From the IMG/VR virus record IMGVR_UViG_3300021371_000113, positions 1-21,976 of that record: a stretch of 21,976 bases of DNA, one strand, 5' to 3'. The position numbers and the translations under genes were made by a program. Shown piece by piece: positions 6,501 to 14,977 of the stretch (within the stretch, counting starts at the first letter, position 1; every line of letters starts with the position of its first letter). The DNA comes from a virus. The notes below the pieces were generated by a model. That model was given only the letters and a program-made list of their open reading frames with translations, did not search any database and was not told the DNA's origin.

Positions 6501-9408
6501 CCGAAGAAAAAGATTTCCAACCTTCCCATCTCTTTGCTAGCTTGCCAAGAACATTTGTGAACGTTATAGAAGTATAGCTCTGATTATTAACAGTAACAGC
6601 TACAGTACTTTTTACCTCTCCTTCCCATATGCATCTAGTTCCAGAAGTATATTTATAAACAGCTCCTACCGAAGGAACATTATTTGAAGCAATTAGTAAT
6701 GTAACATCTGACCCCGTATCACAAGTTCTAGCACTAGCTAAAAATGACTCTAAATCAATGTCAGTAGACAAATCTAAATCACGACCATATCTGTTGTTAG
6801 TAAGATAATCAAGTAGTTGCATTACAGGATTTATAGACACTCTAATATCGCTGTCTTTAGAGAATATTTTATATGTATCAGAAGAAGTAGGCAGAAGCTC
6901 ATCCTCAAAAGGTGCTTCAACTACAGCAACTCTTGAGCCTCCATCATAGTCTACTATTTTTCTTTCTTGAACTTTAGTGCTGCCATCAGATTTAACTTTA
7001 GTAAGCTCTATAATCATTCCATTATAAGCATTATCTGTACTGCTTGCTCCAGAGCCCAGTACAACAGCATCTTTTAATGTTACATAGCTTCCTACAACAT
7101 TTGCAACTCCAGTTGCAGTGCTTCCTATCTCTGTAATAACATTTCCGCTTCCTGAATAAGAAAAAGTATATTCATCTAATAAAGCTTTTGAAAAATCATC
7201 GCTTGCAGTCTCAGCTAGGGTTACTAAATCAGATATAGCTAAAGCGTCCTGCATTGCAGTACTAGGAGAGCTTAAAGTAAGATCAGCTGAAACACCATTA
7301 GAATTAGCTGCGACAGAACTTACTTGAGTTTTTAGAGTTTCTGCGACTGTTCCTGTGTTTTCAGTATTATTATAAGTTTGTAAATGATAAGTATTTGAAC
7401 CACTAACAATATAAAAAGAAGTGGTTGTACCTATAGGAGGAAGATCAACAAACTGAATTCTAGGAGTTTTTGTACCATTAACTTCTAAACGTTCAAAAGT
7501 ATCTTTAATTACAGCGGTGCCTAAAGTACTGTCATCTGAAGTTTTCTTTACAGTTACTGTTTCTCCAAGTGTAAAAACGTCATATGCAGCATCCCCAGAA
7601 GTGTAGGAAGGATGTTGTGCATAAGAAAAATCATAATTGTAGCACTTTACACCCTTTCCTCTAACTACAAAATCTAAAGAAGGAATTGTTGTTTCTCCTT
7701 CTGAAATCTTATATTCCGCAACAGCATATGCTGTGTCTAATACGCGGTGGCTTGCTCCCCAGTAGTCAGAGGTACCAGAATAATATGCATTGCCTAATTT
7801 AAAATTTGCAGCTTGACTTAGCAATAATGCATCGGCTTTTTGATCGCTTTTACCAGAGTGAAAAATTAATCTAGTATCAATTGGAGTAATAAAAGAAGTA
7901 CCCTTTTCATGAGTTACTCCTGCTCCTTGTTCGGTTGCTCCACCTGCAAAAGTAGTTGAAGGAGTGTTATAGCTGTAAGAAGCATAAGCTGTTTCATTTT
8001 CTGTTCTCGAACTACTATGTGAGCTGGCTCCATTTGATTCAGAGTGAGGAGAGGCGGTTGCAGTTGAACCACTATTAATATCTCGAGGTGCAAGAGTGTC
8101 TCCTCTATCCATTCTACCGGAGCAAACTACATCTACACTTCCTTGATCAGATTGAGAGCCTCGAGTCCCGGAATCTTGTAAGTCAATACAGATAGAAGAA
8201 GTATCATCAAAATATACATCGTATAAGCCGCCTATTTCCCCTTCACATAGAGCATAGGCACAGTAAACTGTACTTGCGTCATTATTTAAAGTATCGACAA
8301 AAAATGGAATACTATCAATTTTATTTACCCCATATACAACAGGTAGGTACTTTGCTTCTAAGTTAAATCGAAGATCAGTTTCTCTATCAACTGTTACTTC
8401 GTACTCCACCATCTTTTTGCCGCCAAAAGCGCCCGCTAAGCCACCTCGTCTCTTTTCTTTATATCGAGTTTCTTGTACTTGATATACTCCTATAAGATTT
8501 ACAGCGAGTTCACTGTGTTCAAACCCTAAGTCTTTCGCATACGCAGGACGTATAGTAGCTTCTGGATCTGGCTTATTGGAACTATTAAGGGCTCTGTGAG
8601 AGGCATCTGATGTTATTCTTCCCTGCACCCTTGAAAAATCAGCCCAGTGGCTGCTAAGTGTCCAGGAAATAATTGCTTCCTTTTCTGGATCTTCGGTCAT
8701 TTTACCGCCAGAAATAATTCCCTTAAATAATAAGTACGGATCTCCTATAATACTTCCTGTGGCATCCATGTGGGCTTTATAGATAAAAACATCTCTATTA
8801 ATATATCTGGCATAACCAGTAAGAGATCTATCTGTTATAACCCCATCTATTTCAGGGCTGGAAAAGGAGATAGTGATTGAAGTTGAGCTTTCATTAGACA
8901 ACGATGTAATTGCAGTAATATTTGCAGTAAGATTATTGTTTGAAAAAGTATTAATTCTGGCTTCTTTGCCGTTATTGGTTCCTCCAGATATAGAAATTAA
9001 ATCGCCTTCTCTAAAGCCTTCTTCCACTAAATCTTTGGTACCAGTTATAGAAGAAGCAGTTGTTGTGAAAAGATCTGTTACAGAAGTATTAAGTGCAGCT
9101 GCAGACAAGGTTATTGTCATAGAAGATGCTTTTGCTTGAATAGTTTCAGATACTGGGCCTACTTTTTTTAACTTATTTGCAATATAAGTCTGGGAGCCAG
9201 TATTATTACCTGCAGCATCTTGAGTTAAGTCATCATAGATAATATCCATAGAACCATCTGTAATATATGAGTAGTCTTTTGCTCTACGAGGGCTTTTACC
9301 TAAATCAGTGGCGAGCGGTTTCTCAAACTTTACAAGATGAGCATATGAAAATGCGTCTTCTTTCAATAAAGAATTTCTAAGAGTGGTACCTATATTTCTA
9401 ATTGCCAT
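3529..9408 (-). CDS. J-like tail tip / central fibre protein
   Basis: A very large 1959-residue protein, the usual last gene of the tail-tip block. Residues 1-260 (FEKPLATDLG, YITDGSMDIIYDD, LLFKGIISGG, ISWTLSSHWADFSRVQGR) resemble hub proteins of the lambda gpL/DUF2163 type, suggesting a hub domain fused to J. Residues about 330-900 hold variable beta domains. INPVMQLLDYLTNNRYG (residues about 855-870) and ENINSMLGHFNGMLRYSNGKYSL (about 1085-1110) are hallmarks of J-family host specificity proteins. A fibronectin-III-like segment (IELQWTNIPAFNSATYSVEIHRS) follows near 1315-1345. Residues about 1540-1880 are tandem 82-86 residue repeats. The C-terminus ends in a short fibre-like segment (TTGSVDAAQL, FFDGTNNRIDIKDSSGNLRVRIGNLS). 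The start shares one base with the stop of the upstream gene (TAATG), with GGAAG nearby. It should form the tip that contacts the host receptor. Confidence 0.88.
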   Translation of the reverse strand: MAIRNIGTTLRNSLLKEDAFSYAHLVKFEKPLATDLGKSPRRAKDYSYITDGSMDIIYDDLTQDAAGNNTGSQTYIANKLKKVGPVSETIQAKASSMTITLSAAALNTSVTDLFTTTASSITGTKDLVEEGFREGDLISISGGTNNGKEARINTFSNNNLTANITAITSLSNESSTSITISFSSPEIDGVITDRSLTGYARYINRDVFIYKAHMDATGSIIGDPYLLFKGIISGGKMTEDPEKEAIISWTLSSHWADFSRVQGRITSDASHRALNSSNKPDPEATIRPAYAKDLGFEHSELAVNLIGVYQVQETRYKEKRRGGLAGAFGGKKMVEYEVTVDRETDLRFNLEAKYLPVVYGVNKIDSIPFFVDTLNNDASTVYCAYALCEGEIGGLYDVYFDDTSSICIDLQDSGTRGSQSDQGSVDVVCSGRMDRGDTLAPRDINSGSTATASPHSESNGASSHSSSRTENETAYASYSYNTPSTTFAGGATEQGAGVTHEKGTSFITPIDTRLIFHSGKSDQKADALLLSQAANFKLGNAYYSGTSDYWGASHRVLDTAYAVAEYKISEGETTIPSLDFVVRGKGVKCYNYDFSYAQHPSYTSGDAAYDVFTLGETVTVKKTSDDSTLGTAVIKDTFERLEVNGTKTPRIQFVDLPPIGTTTSFYIVSGSNTYHLQTYNNTENTGTVAETLKTQVSSVAANSNGVSADLTLSSPSTAMQDALAISDLVTLAETASDDFSKALLDEYTFSYSGSGNVITEIGSTATGVANVVGSYVTLKDAVVLGSGASSTDNAYNGMIIELTKVKSDGSTKVQERKIVDYDGGSRVAVVEAPFEDELLPTSSDTYKIFSKDSDIRVSINPVMQLLDYLTNNRYGRDLDLSTDIDLESFLASARTCDTGSDVTLLIASNNVPSVGAVYKYTSGTRCIWEGEVKSTVAVTVNNQSYTSITFTNVLGKLAKRWEGWKSFSSGDLYYYLGGLHQKSGDGTVGSTPSTTSSVTSFNITKVSGTGNASLPVDVSSARATFEGNPVVKTFINEDTYNSGYSLYDSDDVKYWRYLGWEAQNQRHVTRHQTNTVLNTSTPIFENINSMLGHFNGMLRYSNGKYSLGVKGSSIPPSTITVDGVDYVAEDISDEDIIGSIAIEDKGQKGTFNQVDLSIVDPQNRFESRSISLFDSNYLKEDRMVPKKGSIRTPSVTNYFNARVNAKQYLLNSRSSLKVNFEIGPKGLLLVAGNIIRITYPRFGWSNKLYRVTNLNYNEDCTTQVTAEEHDDNAYLVESPRVKGVIKNTDPTLAIVGAPSVMNMSGSGDGVSQNDRGGIELQWTNIPAFNSATYSVEIHRSSTNDRDDAKLVGISKSNFFTDPIVGEGQQTFYYWLRYNVLSPSRRTSSTAPRSIVSDFFPSSPSNGRIGISDGAQDAITVNMTNDNVTVPCNSAGTPSSFDNTGTTIIVYIGGTLIAYDDSSPYTKPSFRVSNVTTSNVTRDSTPATTSNSYALGSITALSQNSGTITFEITVTDSLGRETVHTKIQTFTKGRAGIDASPSTSVAQIAAYKRSSTSLLNTTVTGGSFNFSNNTLTPPTGWSVAPTSGTDPQYVILTTASVSGSTTTDSSLTWSTPVLALNDGDTGLSTFQAVVFRRDSSVPSTPTGGSFNFGTNTLTAPSGWNVSPPGGSNIMYASRTQFQISGDTGTDNSVTWSTPAKFVEDGSDGLSTFAFSVFKRSASAPATPTGGSYNFGTQAITPPTGWSAAAPATNGNPLYESRTLASIQGTTGTDTSLTWTSPLKTQEDGATGARTASGFLYYQNSATLQPSAPSASSYNFGTGVFGSKSSGWDEDAPEFVAANTNRYWYVRFTVEESTYQGSQSVDIGTVLPGIGFSGLVTFQADGDIDDGTNTYNPADRINNNTTTVNGGKITTGSVDAAQLTISANSSTASSMFFDGTNNRIDIKDSSGNLRVRIGNLS
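3757..4785 (-). repeat. Tandem 82-86 aa repeats in tail tip protein
   Basis: Successive units begin with GGSFNF, GGSFNF, GGSYNF and SSYNF at residues 1564, 1646, 1728 and 1814; the first three start exactly 246 bases apart. Each contains TPPTGW or a variant, then SLTWSTP, then DG..GLSTF..V.FKR. A partial unit precedes the first (VAQIAAYKRSS) and a diverged one follows the last (SGLVTFQADGD). The periods are in frame, as expected for domain duplication in a fibre-like tip. Confidence 0.88.
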
Positions 9409-10139
9409 TACTGTACTTCTTCCAATTTTAAGGAATATTCATATAAGTTATTAGTATTTAATGAATATTGCTGGGTATCTGTAGCGATTACTTTAATTAA
9501 AGGATTATGAAAAATAAAATCATCCGCAGCTTCAACTTGCTTTGACATAGGAGGAATAAAATGTATTCGAACCTGAGAGTTATTGGGCGCAACTGTACCA
9601 CTTAAATAATCTGCATCAGTTTCTACTCTAGTAACCATATATGCTTTTTTATGGTTTGAGTTTGTTCCACTGATAGTGAATAAGTCTCCAGGCAAAGGTT
9701 TGCTGTTGGAGCCGTCATTATTATTATAACCAGACTTCTCTATGAGCGCAGAGGTAGATCCTGCTGTCACAGTTACATCTGCCTCTAGGTTATTACTTGC
9801 AGCATAAGTAGCAAAATTAGAGTTTTGTGGGACTCTATACTGAGGAAGAGAGACAAAAAAAGGATTCATTGCACCCTGTCTCTGTAACAAAAAAGTATAG
9901 ATAGGATCAAACTGCTCTTTTGTCATAGGATTATACTTTATATCTATAGTCCATTTATGGGAAGCAATTGATCTTGCGAGTAGTCTTCCAGAATTTGTAA
10001 AATCTCTAATAGTTGGCTGTGCCGATTTTAGAACAACAGACGAGTACCCAGGACCTGCTGTACCTGCAGATTGTCCTGCATGCCCAATAGAATTATTGGG
10101 ATCAGGAAGTATATTTTGAAAAGAAGAAAAAGCTGCCAT
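9408..10139 (-). CDS. Distal tail / minor tail protein, gpM- or Dit-like
   Basis: A 243-residue protein between tape measure and tail tip genes, overlapping both neighbours by one base (TAATG), which implies tight translational coupling. The diagnostic segment is HKWTIDIKYNPMTKEQFDPIYTFLLQRQGAMNPFFVSLP (residues about 61-100): a W-x-I-D-x-x-Y...M...Q...I..F...R-x-G...F pattern seen in lambda gpM-type minor tail proteins and other distal tail proteins. The rest is beta-rich, with GDLFTISGTN and LNTNNLYEYSLKLEEV at the end. In siphoviruses this protein forms the ring at the tail end that receives the tip complex. Only this gene stands between tape measure and J, so it probably takes the place of several lambda tip genes. 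Confidence 0.8.
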   Translation of the reverse strand: MAAFSSFQNILPDPNNSIGHAGQSAGTAGPGYSSVVLKSAQPTIRDFTNSGRLLARSIASHKWTIDIKYNPMTKEQFDPIYTFLLQRQGAMNPFFVSLPQYRVPQNSNFATYAASNNLEADVTVTAGSTSALIEKSGYNNNDGSNSKPLPGDLFTISGTNSNHKKAYMVTRVETDADYLSGTVAPNNSQVRIHFIPPMSKQVEAADDFIFHNPLIKVIATDTQQYSLNTNNLYEYSLKLEEVQ

Positions 10140-13100
10140 TAGTATCTACTCACACCACCTGCAGAGGGAGTATATGTTGAAGTATCTACTTCCTCTACAA
10201 AGTCTTGGCCATATGAATTTGCGGCCTGACGTATCATTCCTATAATATTACCTCTCTGGGCAACTAACATATCCTCTACTCCTGAAGCGTCGATAGCGTT
10301 AATATTAAAACTTACATTAGTAGGAGCACCTGCAATCATATCATCATTTGGTACTACTCTACCAGGTATTTGTGGAACAAAGAGTTCAGGCCCCTGTTCT
10401 CCTACAATTAATCCGGTAGTCCCACCTTCTGCTCTATTTTTATATCCTGAGAAGGCTGGGTGCGGGGTTTCTGTCCCTTCCTCTCTATTTTTATATCCTG
10501 CAAAAGCTGGTCGGAAGTTCTCTGCGCCTCCCGACCCTTCCTCTCCCCTCATGTACGCAATTTCACCACTCGAAGAGCGAGATGTTGCTAAATCAACAGA
10601 ACTGCCCCTAGAGCCCATAGAAACACTTGAAGGCGCAGCACCTGATACACTAGCACCACCATTGAAGGAGGTAGAGGCTATCATTGCCATTTGCTTTGCT
10701 CCCATTGCAATAACAAGACCAGCCATCATCGCCCCCACTATCTGCCCAAAAGGAGGCCCCAGCACCTGTGCAGAAGCATAAGCTTGAAGTGCTCCCACTG
10801 CCGTAGAAATAGCAACTTGAGCCATTTTCATCTTTTTCTCTTGCTCAAAAGCCTTTCTAGCAACGGCTGTTTTCTTTTTCTCTAAGGATGATATCTTACT
10901 AAGAGACTCCTGGGATTTTCCGTCTCTGTTTCTCTCTGCCTCTATTTCTTGTTCTAGTGCTCTTGTCTTTTGAGCACTTGCTGCTTTTTGAACTTCAGCA
11001 ATAGTATTTATAATAGCTGAGACTGGTGCCAATGCAGCGGCAATCTTCTGACCAGTGGTAGCGCTGTCGGTGGCAAAAACATCCATGGCGGCACTTATAG
11101 ACCCAAGAGTATTAGCAATCCCTGAGCTAAGAGCAGACATCAGCTCTCCTTCAGGACCTAACTTCTTAAATTCTTCTGCTAAAGCATCAAAGGTATCTGT
11201 GAGTCCCAGCAGCATGTTTTGGAAGGGGGACATACCGGAGGCAGTCCTAGTCTCCATGTCATCTATGCCCTTTATAAGGGCTTCAATTGATGCATTATTA
11301 CTTCTTCGTCCTAGCTCATCAGCAGCTATTTGGCGCTCTGTTATCTCTAAAACCTTTAGTTTAGCTTTAGCTAAATCAATCTCAGTTTGAATTATTGCTT
11401 TTTTGACAGGACCTATGTCTGTTAATACAGCTTTTTCTTTTACGGCTATTTCTAGCGCTAATGCCTCTGTTTTTAGTGAGGCCGCGCGTGCTTTACCTCC
11501 CGCACCGGATATTGAATTAGCAAAGAGTTGAGCCTCAGCATTTTCATTTATCCCCTTCCTTAATTTTTCTAAAGTAGTTCTTAACTCTTTAGCATTCTCA
11601 TCAGCTATACTTACAGAGTTCTTAAAACTATTTAAAGCAGCATCTGCAGACTCTGTTTCACCTAAAAGTCTAAAGCTTTCAGCTGCACTTTCAGCTGATC
11701 TTTCCATCTCTATAAGAGATTGAATAGCGGAGCTAACGTCTCCCGAACCGAGAGAATTTGCTAATTTAGGCGCTATATCACTTACTTGTGTTTTTAACTC
11801 TGCTGACATTGCTACTGCATTACTGGCAGCAATTTCATAGTCTTCTAGATTCTTTATATCCTTAGACGTAGAGAAATAACTAAAAGCCTTTTCTATCAAG
11901 CTGCCGTAAGCTTCGCTAACCCCGCTTGCTCCGGCAAGAGAATCTCTTAGATTATCAATTGCAGCTGCTTGATTCTTTAAAATTTCTTCTTTTTGCGAAT
12001 CTGTGGCGCTCTCTGGTATACCAAAACTAGATTCGATTTTTTTCTTCTGCCCTGTTACGCCCAGACTTGCTATACCTTCTGCTACTGCTAAGCCACGTTC
12101 TGCTGCGTCAGTCTCTGCATTTATTCCTGCGGTGATTCCTAATAGGTCTTTCTGCATTGCATCTGAGACTTTATTTAGCGCTGCAAGTTGTTCTTCTGAA
12201 GCTAAAACTGCCTTTCTACCTTGCTCAAATTCTTTTAAAGCGCCCCCATACTTTTCCACCGCAGCTGTTGCTATTGAAATATTTGTGGCAAAAGGGGTAA
12301 AAGAGTCCGCTAAGTTACTAACAGAGGTATTTAGCTCATCTGCAGGAGCTACAGTATCAGCTAGTTCACTTTTAAGTGTTAATGTACTAAAGTTAGTTTT
12401 TAAGAGTAAATTGGATGCATCAATAAGATCATTAACCACACTTACTGCCCCATTAACAGTAGAATCTATAGCTGAGAAAAGTCCAACAAATACAAGTCGA
12501 ACACCTCTTCCTGCTAGTTGGAATCCCATAGATATTGAATTAACTATAAAATCTACAATTGAAAGTACGCTTTTTGCCCAGAAATTAAATAGCATAATAA
12601 TACCATTTAGTATTCCATCAGCCGCCTTAGCTAAATTACTTAAAACCGTAAAAGGAGCATTATATAAGCTAGTTATAGCCTCTTTTACTATAATTATAAG
12701 TCCAAGTATTCCTGCGAATCTAAATGCCTTATCTACAGCATTGCCCATTACTGTGGCAGCTTTACCCGCAGTTATAAATGCAGAAGTAGCCTCCTTGCTT
12801 ACTTTTGCCATAACTACTTTACTGGTCAGAGCTAGTTTTCTATATTGAACTTGTACTTTTTGGAAAAAAGTTGTGCTAGATCGATCCATACTGTTAAATG
12901 CTGAATTAAAACCTCTAACAATATCTATGTTGAGTCCTTTGAATTGTCCGCGGACAATCCTACCGTGCCGAGTATACTGATGCTCGGCCTCTTTTAGCAT
13001 TTTATTTAACTGACCTTTTTGAGCAGGACTCAGTGTAATTCCTTGAGCTACTTTAGATATCAGGCTTTTTGGACCTGCTTTTGATTTACTCTGGTCTATT

Positions 13101-14185
13101 ATATCGGAAGCACCCTTAGAAGCGGTCAAGCCTCGCTGCTCCGCTATTTTTGCTGCAGTTTTATCTAACTCGCTTCTATATCGTTTCAAATCGTCTTCTG
13201 CTTTACTAAGATTAGCACTGGATGATGATGTCCAGTCTTCAAACTTTTGCTGTATAGTGTCCAGAGGCACAGCAGCTTTAAATATATTTATAGCGAGTAG
13301 GCCAAAAGCTGCCACAGCAGCCGATGAACTTCTAGAAATAATATCTGCTATACCAGAAAACACGGGGAGTACTGCTTGAGTAGCAACTTTAACTAAATCT
13401 TCAAAAGTTTTACTTAATTTTACAAAAGGATTGGATTGTGCCTCTATATCTCCAAATAAATCATTTAATTGCCTTTGAGTCTCTATAAGTACTGCCTGGC
13501 TTCGTTGAGTAGCATTTAATTCGTCTCTATTTACTCCTATGGCATCGGCATATCTTCTTGTAGCTTCTTCGAGTCGTAAAGTAATACCTAATTCATCCAG
13601 CAGTTCGGGTTCTGCCTTAGATGCACCTCGTACAAGTCTATCAAAAGAATCCGAGAAGTCTCTACCCAAAGCAGTAGAAGCTCTGCGGGCACCGTCAGCT
13701 AAATCTTCTAGCTGCTTAGGGGAGAATCCTTTGGCTAAACCGATAGCGGCTGCCTGTCCTGCCTCAGAGAAGCCTAAGAGACCATCTGATGCTTCTCTCA
13801 GTCTAGCCGTAACAGACTGTAGTGCAACTCCTGTATTAGTTGCAAAATCGACTTGAGATTTCTGAAGTATGGTTACATCTGCAGCATTTTTTAGAAATTG
13901 AAACGCAGCGCTAAGAGCAAAAACATTTGCAGCTAAAACTGCATAAGCAGGTACTAATCCTCCCCCAACTACTGAGGCCTGCTTAGCAAAACCTTTTGTA
14001 GAATTACTAGTAAGGCCTGCAGTGCCTTTTTCTAGCTTATTATATTTATTTTTTGATCGGGATGCTTTATCAGTAGCGCCGGTTAGCTTTTCTGTAGCAG
14101 CAGCAGCTTTTTTTGCATTCTTACCAATAATATTAAGAGTGCCATCATCATCGACAGTTATCTTTAGTTTTACTGTATTAGCCAC
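10139..14185 (-). CDS. Tail tape measure protein
   Basis: A 1348-residue protein directly after the chaperone pair, as expected for the tape measure. Translation starts at GTG (14185), sharing one base with the preceding TAG. There are long Ala/Lys/Glu-rich helical stretches throughout, with hydrophobic segments near residues 70-100, 270-305, 490-515, 525-575 (IIMLFNFWAKSVLSIVDFIV) and 1130-1175 (QVLGPPFGQIVGAMMAGLVIAMGA). A charged coiled coil lies near 1090-1130. The C-terminal segment TTGLIVGEQGPELFVPQIPG matches the G-x-x-G-x-E-G-P-E-L motif found late in many tape measures. Just before it is a 17-residue tandem repeat. By the usual rule of about 0.15 nm per residue the tail would be near 200 nm. 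No lysozyme or peptidase domain is evident. Confidence 0.93.
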   Translation of the reverse strand: MANTVKLKITVDDDGTLNIIGKNAKKAAAATEKLTGATDKASRSKNKYNKLEKGTAGLTSNSTKGFAKQASVVGGGLVPAYAVLAANVFALSAAFQFLKNAADVTILQKSQVDFATNTGVALQSVTARLREASDGLLGFSEAGQAAAIGLAKGFSPKQLEDLADGARRASTALGRDFSDSFDRLVRGASKAEPELLDELGITLRLEEATRRYADAIGVNRDELNATQRSQAVLIETQRQLNDLFGDIEAQSNPFVKLSKTFEDLVKVATQAVLPVFSGIADIISRSSSAAVAAFGLLAINIFKAAVPLDTIQQKFEDWTSSSSANLSKAEDDLKRYRSELDKTAAKIAEQRGLTASKGASDIIDQSKSKAGPKSLISKVAQGITLSPAQKGQLNKMLKEAEHQYTRHGRIVRGQFKGLNIDIVRGFNSAFNSMDRSSTTFFQKVQVQYRKLALTSKVVMAKVSKEATSAFITAGKAATVMGNAVDKAFRFAGILGLIIIVKEAITSLYNAPFTVLSNLAKAADGILNGIIMLFNFWAKSVLSIVDFIVNSISMGFQLAGRGVRLVFVGLFSAIDSTVNGAVSVVNDLIDASNLLLKTNFSTLTLKSELADTVAPADELNTSVSNLADSFTPFATNISIATAAVEKYGGALKEFEQGRKAVLASEEQLAALNKVSDAMQKDLLGITAGINAETDAAERGLAVAEGIASLGVTGQKKKIESSFGIPESATDSQKEEILKNQAAAIDNLRDSLAGASGVSEAYGSLIEKAFSYFSTSKDIKNLEDYEIAASNAVAMSAELKTQVSDIAPKLANSLGSGDVSSAIQSLIEMERSAESAAESFRLLGETESADAALNSFKNSVSIADENAKELRTTLEKLRKGINENAEAQLFANSISGAGGKARAASLKTEALALEIAVKEKAVLTDIGPVKKAIIQTEIDLAKAKLKVLEITERQIAADELGRRSNNASIEALIKGIDDMETRTASGMSPFQNMLLGLTDTFDALAEEFKKLGPEGELMSALSSGIANTLGSISAAMDVFATDSATTGQKIAAALAPVSAIINTIAEVQKAASAQKTRALEQEIEAERNRDGKSQESLSKISSLEKKKTAVARKAFEQEKKMKMAQVAISTAVGALQAYASAQVLGPPFGQIVGAMMAGLVIAMGAKQMAMIASTSFNGGASVSGAAPSSVSMGSRGSSVDLATSRSSSGEIAYMRGEEGSGGAENFRPAFAGYKNREEGTETPHPAFSGYKNRAEGGTTGLIVGEQGPELFVPQIPGRVVPNDDMIAGAPTNVSFNINAIDASGVEDMLVAQRGNIIGMIRQAANSYGQDFVEEVDTSTYTPSAGGVSRY
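10432..10500 (-). repeat. 17-codon tandem repeat near tape measure C-terminus
   Basis: An identical 18-base block (plus strand CTCTATTTTTATATCCTG) occurs at 10432-10449 and 10483-10500, exactly 51 bases apart. It encodes part of PAFAGYKNREEG and PAFSGYKNRAEG. A related Glu/Gly-rich stretch (GEEGSGG) lies just before. This is an in-frame duplication with slight divergence. Confidence 0.85.
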
Positions 14186-14571
14186 TATTTTTTTCTCTTT
14201 AGCTTATCATACTCTTTCTTCATTTGCTCTGAAGACTTTTTGATAGCTCTTGAGTCGAGAAAAGACAGTATTTCTAAAAAGAATTCAATGTCTTCAATCG
14301 CATACAATTCTATATAATAAGGTAGATTAGTATAATCTTTTCCCATGTAACCTATTTCTGAAGCTACTCTATCTCCTAACATATTAAAAGTATTAGCAGC
14401 ATAAACAATAATTTCTGGAAGATCCTCCCAATCAGGAGGAATTTCGTTATCTTTGGGCTCTTGCCCCAGCTGCTCCATCATCGTGAAATATTTATCACGA
14501 GTCATTCCGGTATCGCTATTCTGAAACAGCTTTTCTAGCCTTGCTAGGGCTTGTTCCTTTTGTTCTGTCAC
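14185..14571 (-). CDS. Second tail assembly chaperone frame (gpT-like position)
   Basis: A 128-codon open frame between the first chaperone and the tape measure. The earliest start in frame is GTG at 14571, with no Shine-Dalgarno before it; an in-frame TAG lies at 14581-14583. It overlaps the preceding gene by 56 bases. The product is acidic in the middle and lysine-rich at the end: RLEKLFQNSD, then EIPPDWEDLPEIIVYAANTFNMLGDR, YYIELYAIEDIEFFLEILSFLDS and MKKEYDKLKRKK. Position, size, helical character and frame overlap fit the downstream half of a G/GT-type chaperone pair, normally made by programmed frameshifting. It ends in TAG overlapping the tape measure GTG. Independent initiation at the GTG cannot be excluded. 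Confidence 0.75.
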   Translation of the reverse strand: MTEQKEQALARLEKLFQNSDTGMTRDKYFTMMEQLGQEPKDNEIPPDWEDLPEIIVYAANTFNMLGDRVASEIGYMGKDYTNLPYYIELYAIEDIEFFLEILSFLDSRAIKKSSEQMKKEYDKLKRKK

Positions 14572-14965
14572 GAAAGTTTTCTAGATCAAAGACTACCTCG
14601 TTGAGCCATGTATCAAACTCAGAGGAATTTGTTACTAATACTTCTGCGTTATCTTTAGTGTACTCTACTTCTGCATTTTTATCCTGCCCTTCCGCATCTA
14701 TAAGAATTAAAGTTTCTAGATGATTTACAGTTAAACCCTTCCAGTCCTTGATGCTAGCGTCAGCAAACTCTACTACGAACTTATCTTCATCTAGATTTTC
14801 AACAGGTTGTCTTGTTTTTCTGTCAAATTTGGTTGTAGTACACCTTTTTCTTAGTGCATTTAATTCTTTTCTAGAAAGATTGGCTACTTCTACAGAGAAG
14901 CCTTCTAAGCCGGGAAAGTCCATCCATACAGACTTAGTGTCGACCATTAATTTTTTAAGATCCAT
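14516..14965 (-). CDS. Tail assembly chaperone (gpG-like)
   Basis: A 149-residue protein. ATG at 14965 follows a Shine-Dalgarno (AGGAG) that overlaps the TAG stop of the upstream gene. The sequence is a compact mixed alpha/beta protein: VWMDFPGLEGFSVEVANLSRKELNALRKRC, then FVVEFADASIKDWKGLTVNHL and SSEFDTWLNEVVFDLENFRDR, ending in a Lys/Arg-rich tail. Substrate-module style phrases such as SVEVANLSRKEL and IKDWKG are common in siphovirus tail assembly chaperones, and the protein is in the canonical position before the tape measure. Such proteins coat the tape measure during tail assembly and are absent from the mature virion. The last 56 bases overlap the next frame, probably for recoding. 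The call rests on position plus pattern. Confidence 0.82.
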   Translation of the reverse strand: MDLKKLMVDTKSVWMDFPGLEGFSVEVANLSRKELNALRKRCTTTKFDRKTRQPVENLDEDKFVVEFADASIKDWKGLTVNHLETLILIDAEGQDKNAEVEYTKDNAEVLVTNSSEFDTWLNEVVFDLENFRDRTKGTSPSKARKAVSE

Positions 14966-14977
14966 TAAACTAAACTC

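Noticed and set aside
12003-12848. 281-codon plus-strand open frame opposite the tape measure gene
   Set aside because: Its Ser/Ala/Leu/Ile/Val-rich translation is what antisense of Ala/Lys/Asp-rich helical codons gives; no Shine-Dalgarno, and the minus-strand frame is a clear tape measure protein.
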